Positions 30,563 through 32,329 of a stretch of DNA of 32,329 nt are shown one piece after another. The notes under the pieces were generated by a model. It did no database searches. It had not been told where the DNA came from and was given only the letters and a program-made list of their open reading frames with translations. The number at the start of each line of letters is the position of its first letter. Position 1 is the stretch's first letter. The DNA is taken from assembly GCA_018434245.1 (NCBI GenBank), contig JAHDPQ010000002.1, forward strand, positions 1 through 32,329. The letters run 5' to 3'. The translations under genes and the position numbers were made by a program. The DNA comes from Oscillospiraceae bacterium. Lineage in GTDB: Bacteria; Bacillota; Clostridia; Oscillospirales; Ruminococcaceae.

Positions 30563-31846
30563 ATGAGAACACCAAAAATTGTTTTTATCGGCGCAGGAAG
30601 CATGTCCTTTGGCATCCCCACCTTCCAGGATATTTTTACGGAGCCAAAGCTCCAAAACGCCACTCTTTCTCTGGTGGACATTAATCCTGTCAACCTGAAC
30701 CGGATGTATGAGCTGGCTCTGACCCTCAACGAGCATAGCGGAATGAACCTTACAGTAGAACAATACTCCGACCGCCGAAAGGCTCTTCCCGGTGCGGACT
30801 TTGTCATCAACAGCATCGCGATCCAGCGCTGCGAGCTATGGAAGCAGGACTTCCTCGTGCCGCAGGAGTTTGGCGTCCGCCATCCATTGGGGGAAAATGG
30901 AGGACCGGGTGCCCTGTTCTTTACCATGCGCACCCTTCCCCTAATCATCGACATCGTCCGGGATATGGAAGAGCTCTGCCCCGACGCTTGGTTTCTCAAC
31001 TTCTCCAATCCGGAAACCCGGGTGATTCTGGGTGTCTCCACCTACAGCAAAATCAAATGCGTCGGCCTTTGCCACGGCATCTTTGATGCCCGCAGGGACA
31101 TCGCCCACATACTGGGCAGAGAGCCGGAAACCATCGAGCTGTATGCCGGCGGCATGAACCACTTTCAGTGGGTGTTTTCTATCACAGACGCCGAAACCAG
31201 AGAGAACCTCTATCAGGAGTTCCGGGAAAAGGAACAGACCTTTGACCCCGGCTTTCGCCCGTTTTCCCGCAAGATGTTTCATTATTTCGGACTATACCCC
31301 ACCCCTTCCGACGATCATCTGGGCGAATATCAGGCCTATGGTCACGAAGCCGGGGTGGAGGGCTACGATTTTGACAAGGATGAGCGGGAACGGGCACAGA
31401 TGGTCCGGGATATCGAGGCAGTGGTGTCTGGTGCCATAGACCTGAACCAGTGGCTTAAGCCCTCCGGGGAGCAGGCTATCAAAGTCATCACCTCCATCTT
31501 CTTTCATGAGCGGCGGTTGATCCCTTCGGCGGTGGTCTATAACAACGGCGCCATTCCCCAGCTCCCACCCGACATCGCTGTTGAAATCCCCGTTATGGTG
31601 GATGGGGACGGGGTCCATAAAATTCAGGTGGACCGGCTGACTCCCGGTATCATCGGGCTACTAAACATGCAGGTTTCCGCTCAGAGATTGTCCCTTCTGG
31701 CTGCGGCTCACGGCAGCAGAGAGCTTGCCTTACAGGCTTTGCTCTGTGACCCTGCTATTCCCAGCACCAGGGCCGCCGTGGGAATTGTGGAGCGCCTGTT
31801 TAAAGTCAACCAGCCTTATATTCGCCCCTTCCGGGGGATTGGGTGA
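30563..31846 (+). CDS. Glycoside hydrolase family 4 (alpha-glucosidase/galactosidase type)
   Basis: The 427-residue protein belongs to GH4, whose members split glycosides by an NAD+- and Mn2+-dependent redox mechanism. It has the dinucleotide motif FIGAGSMSFG (GAGS at 10-13), an acidic residue in LVDIN (D39), NFSNPE (N149), the metal ligands in LCHG (C170) and GMNH (H200), as in MelA/AglA/LplD. The ATG at 30563 follows GGAGG at 30551-30555. No phosphotransferase-system genes are nearby, and the PfkB kinase next to it suggests that it cleaves an unphosphorylated glycoside whose sugar is then phosphorylated. Confidence 0.9.
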   Translation: MRTPKIVFIGAGSMSFGIPTFQDIFTEPKLQNATLSLVDINPVNLNRMYELALTLNEHSGMNLTVEQYSDRRKALPGADFVINSIAIQRCELWKQDFLVPQEFGVRHPLGENGGPGALFFTMRTLPLIIDIVRDMEELCPDAWFLNFSNPETRVILGVSTYSKIKCVGLCHGIFDARRDIAHILGREPETIELYAGGMNHFQWVFSITDAETRENLYQEFREKEQTFDPGFRPFSRKMFHYFGLYPTPSDDHLGEYQAYGHEAGVEGYDFDKDERERAQMVRDIEAVVSGAIDLNQWLKPSGEQAIKVITSIFFHERRLIPSAVVYNNGAIPQLPPDIAVEIPVMVDGDGVHKIQVDRLTPGIIGLLNMQVSAQRLSLLAAAHGSRELALQALLCDPAIPSTRAAVGIVERLFKVNQPYIRPFRGIG

Positions 31847-31852
31847 GCGCCG

Positions 31853-32329
31853 ATGAAACGAATATATTCATCTATTGAAGTGTTGTCCCCTCAGGAGCTG
31901 GAGCTGATTCACCAAACCGCCTGCGATATTTTGTCCCGCATGGGAATTCATGTCCCGGGGGATGAGCTGCTGGAGCAATGTGCCCAGCTGGGCTGTCCGG
32001 TGGAATGGGAAACCCAGCTGTTGCGGATTCCTCCCCAAATACTGGAGGACTTTATCCAAACGATGCGGGGGCAAAGCCCACCGCCGGAACTGGTGGCTCA
32101 GGCGCTTCACGGGCGGATTTCCACCCAGGTAATGCTGGTGGATTACAAAACCAAACAGCGGCGGTATGGCTTGCGGGACGACAACCTAAAGGGCATCCGG
32201 CTGGTGGAATCCCTCCCCAATATTCCCAAGGCCAATGCGGCTGTAGTTCCCTCCGACGTTCCCTACGAGCTTTCCGACCTGATCTGTGTCACCGATCTCT
32301 ATAAGTACTCCCACAAACCCGGCTCCACC
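31853..32329 (+). CDS. MttB-superfamily (trimethylamine/betaine-type) methyltransferase, N-terminal part
   Basis: An open frame of 159 codons runs to the window end without a stop. It opens with LSPQELELIHQTACDILSRMG and continues with the LVESLPNIPKANAAVVPSDVP stretch, both typical of MttB proteins. These enzymes move a methyl group from a quaternary or tertiary amine to a corrinoid protein. Most non-pyrrolysine members act on betaines. The pyrrolysine position lies beyond the window, so its type cannot be decided. It starts 6 bases after the GH4 stop, so co-transcription with the glycosidase is likely. Confidence 0.88.
   Translation, partial: MKRIYSSIEVLSPQELELIHQTACDILSRMGIHVPGDELLEQCAQLGCPVEWETQLLRIPPQILEDFIQTMRGQSPPPELVAQALHGRISTQVMLVDYKTKQRRYGLRDDNLKGIRLVESLPNIPKANAAVVPSDVPYELSDLICVTDLYKYSHKPGST

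Noticed and set aside
1-32329. CRISPR arrays, tRNA or rRNA genes, prophage or integrase genes
   Set aside because: No regularly spaced repeats, no cloverleaf with a CCA-type end, and no phage proteins were seen anywhere; the only mobile-element trace is the IS fragment at the left edge.

Overview
This 32.3 kb window comes from a fairly GC-rich, strictly fermentative Gram-positive bacterium, most likely a gut-type clostridium (Oscillospiraceae/Ruminococcaceae grade). That placement is inferred from Rex and ROK regulators, a clostridial [FeFe]-hydrogenase cluster, a PrpR/sigma-54 circuit, an ABC sugar importer without its own ATPase, and strong GGAGG ribosome binding sites. No tRNA, rRNA or CRISPR array is visible.

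Layout. (1) 1-~240: the 5' end of an IS200/IS605-type tnpA on the minus strand, whose ribosome binding site lies inside a long leader hairpin. (2) 358-6454: a LacI-family repressor divergent from an operon of a TIM-barrel sugar isomerase/epimerase, a glycerophosphodiester phosphodiesterase, two ABC permeases and a lipoprotein solute-binding protein; AT-rich dyads sit directly after the -10 box of both divergent promoters. (3) 6667-14620: a PrpR-type sigma-54 activator, phased upstream half-sites, a near-perfect -24/-12 promoter, then kdgT-dtnK-pdxA2-larA-glycerate kinase, which looks like a sugar-acid (tetronate/glycerate) catabolic operon. (4) 14753-18177: a small membrane protein, a Rex paralogue overlapping a LysR regulator, and an iron alcohol dehydrogenase preceded by a near-perfect Rex operator. 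(5) 18287-26105: a second Rex, a sensory [FeFe]-hydrogenase-like protein with a PAS domain, a SpoIIE/PP2C phosphatase, the three subunits of an NAD-linked, probably electron-bifurcating [FeFe]-hydrogenase, and a small 2Fe-2S protein, all tightly packed. (6) 26341-32329: a PHP/CehA-type metallohydrolase divergent from a ROK regulator, then a PfkB kinase, a GH4 glycosidase and an MttB-superfamily methyltransferase cut off by the window end.

How it fits together. Regions 2, 3 and 6 are separate substrate-uptake or catabolic modules, each with its own regulator. Regions 4 and 5 form a redox-disposal island: Rex senses NADH/NAD+, alcohol dehydrogenase and HydABC consume reducing equivalents, and HydS plus the phosphatase probably add a hydrogen- or redox-responsive signalling layer. 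The least familiar parts are the nickel-racemase-containing, sigma-54-controlled tetronate operon, the rex-hydS-PP2C-hydCBA arrangement, and the PfkB-GH4-MttB operon.
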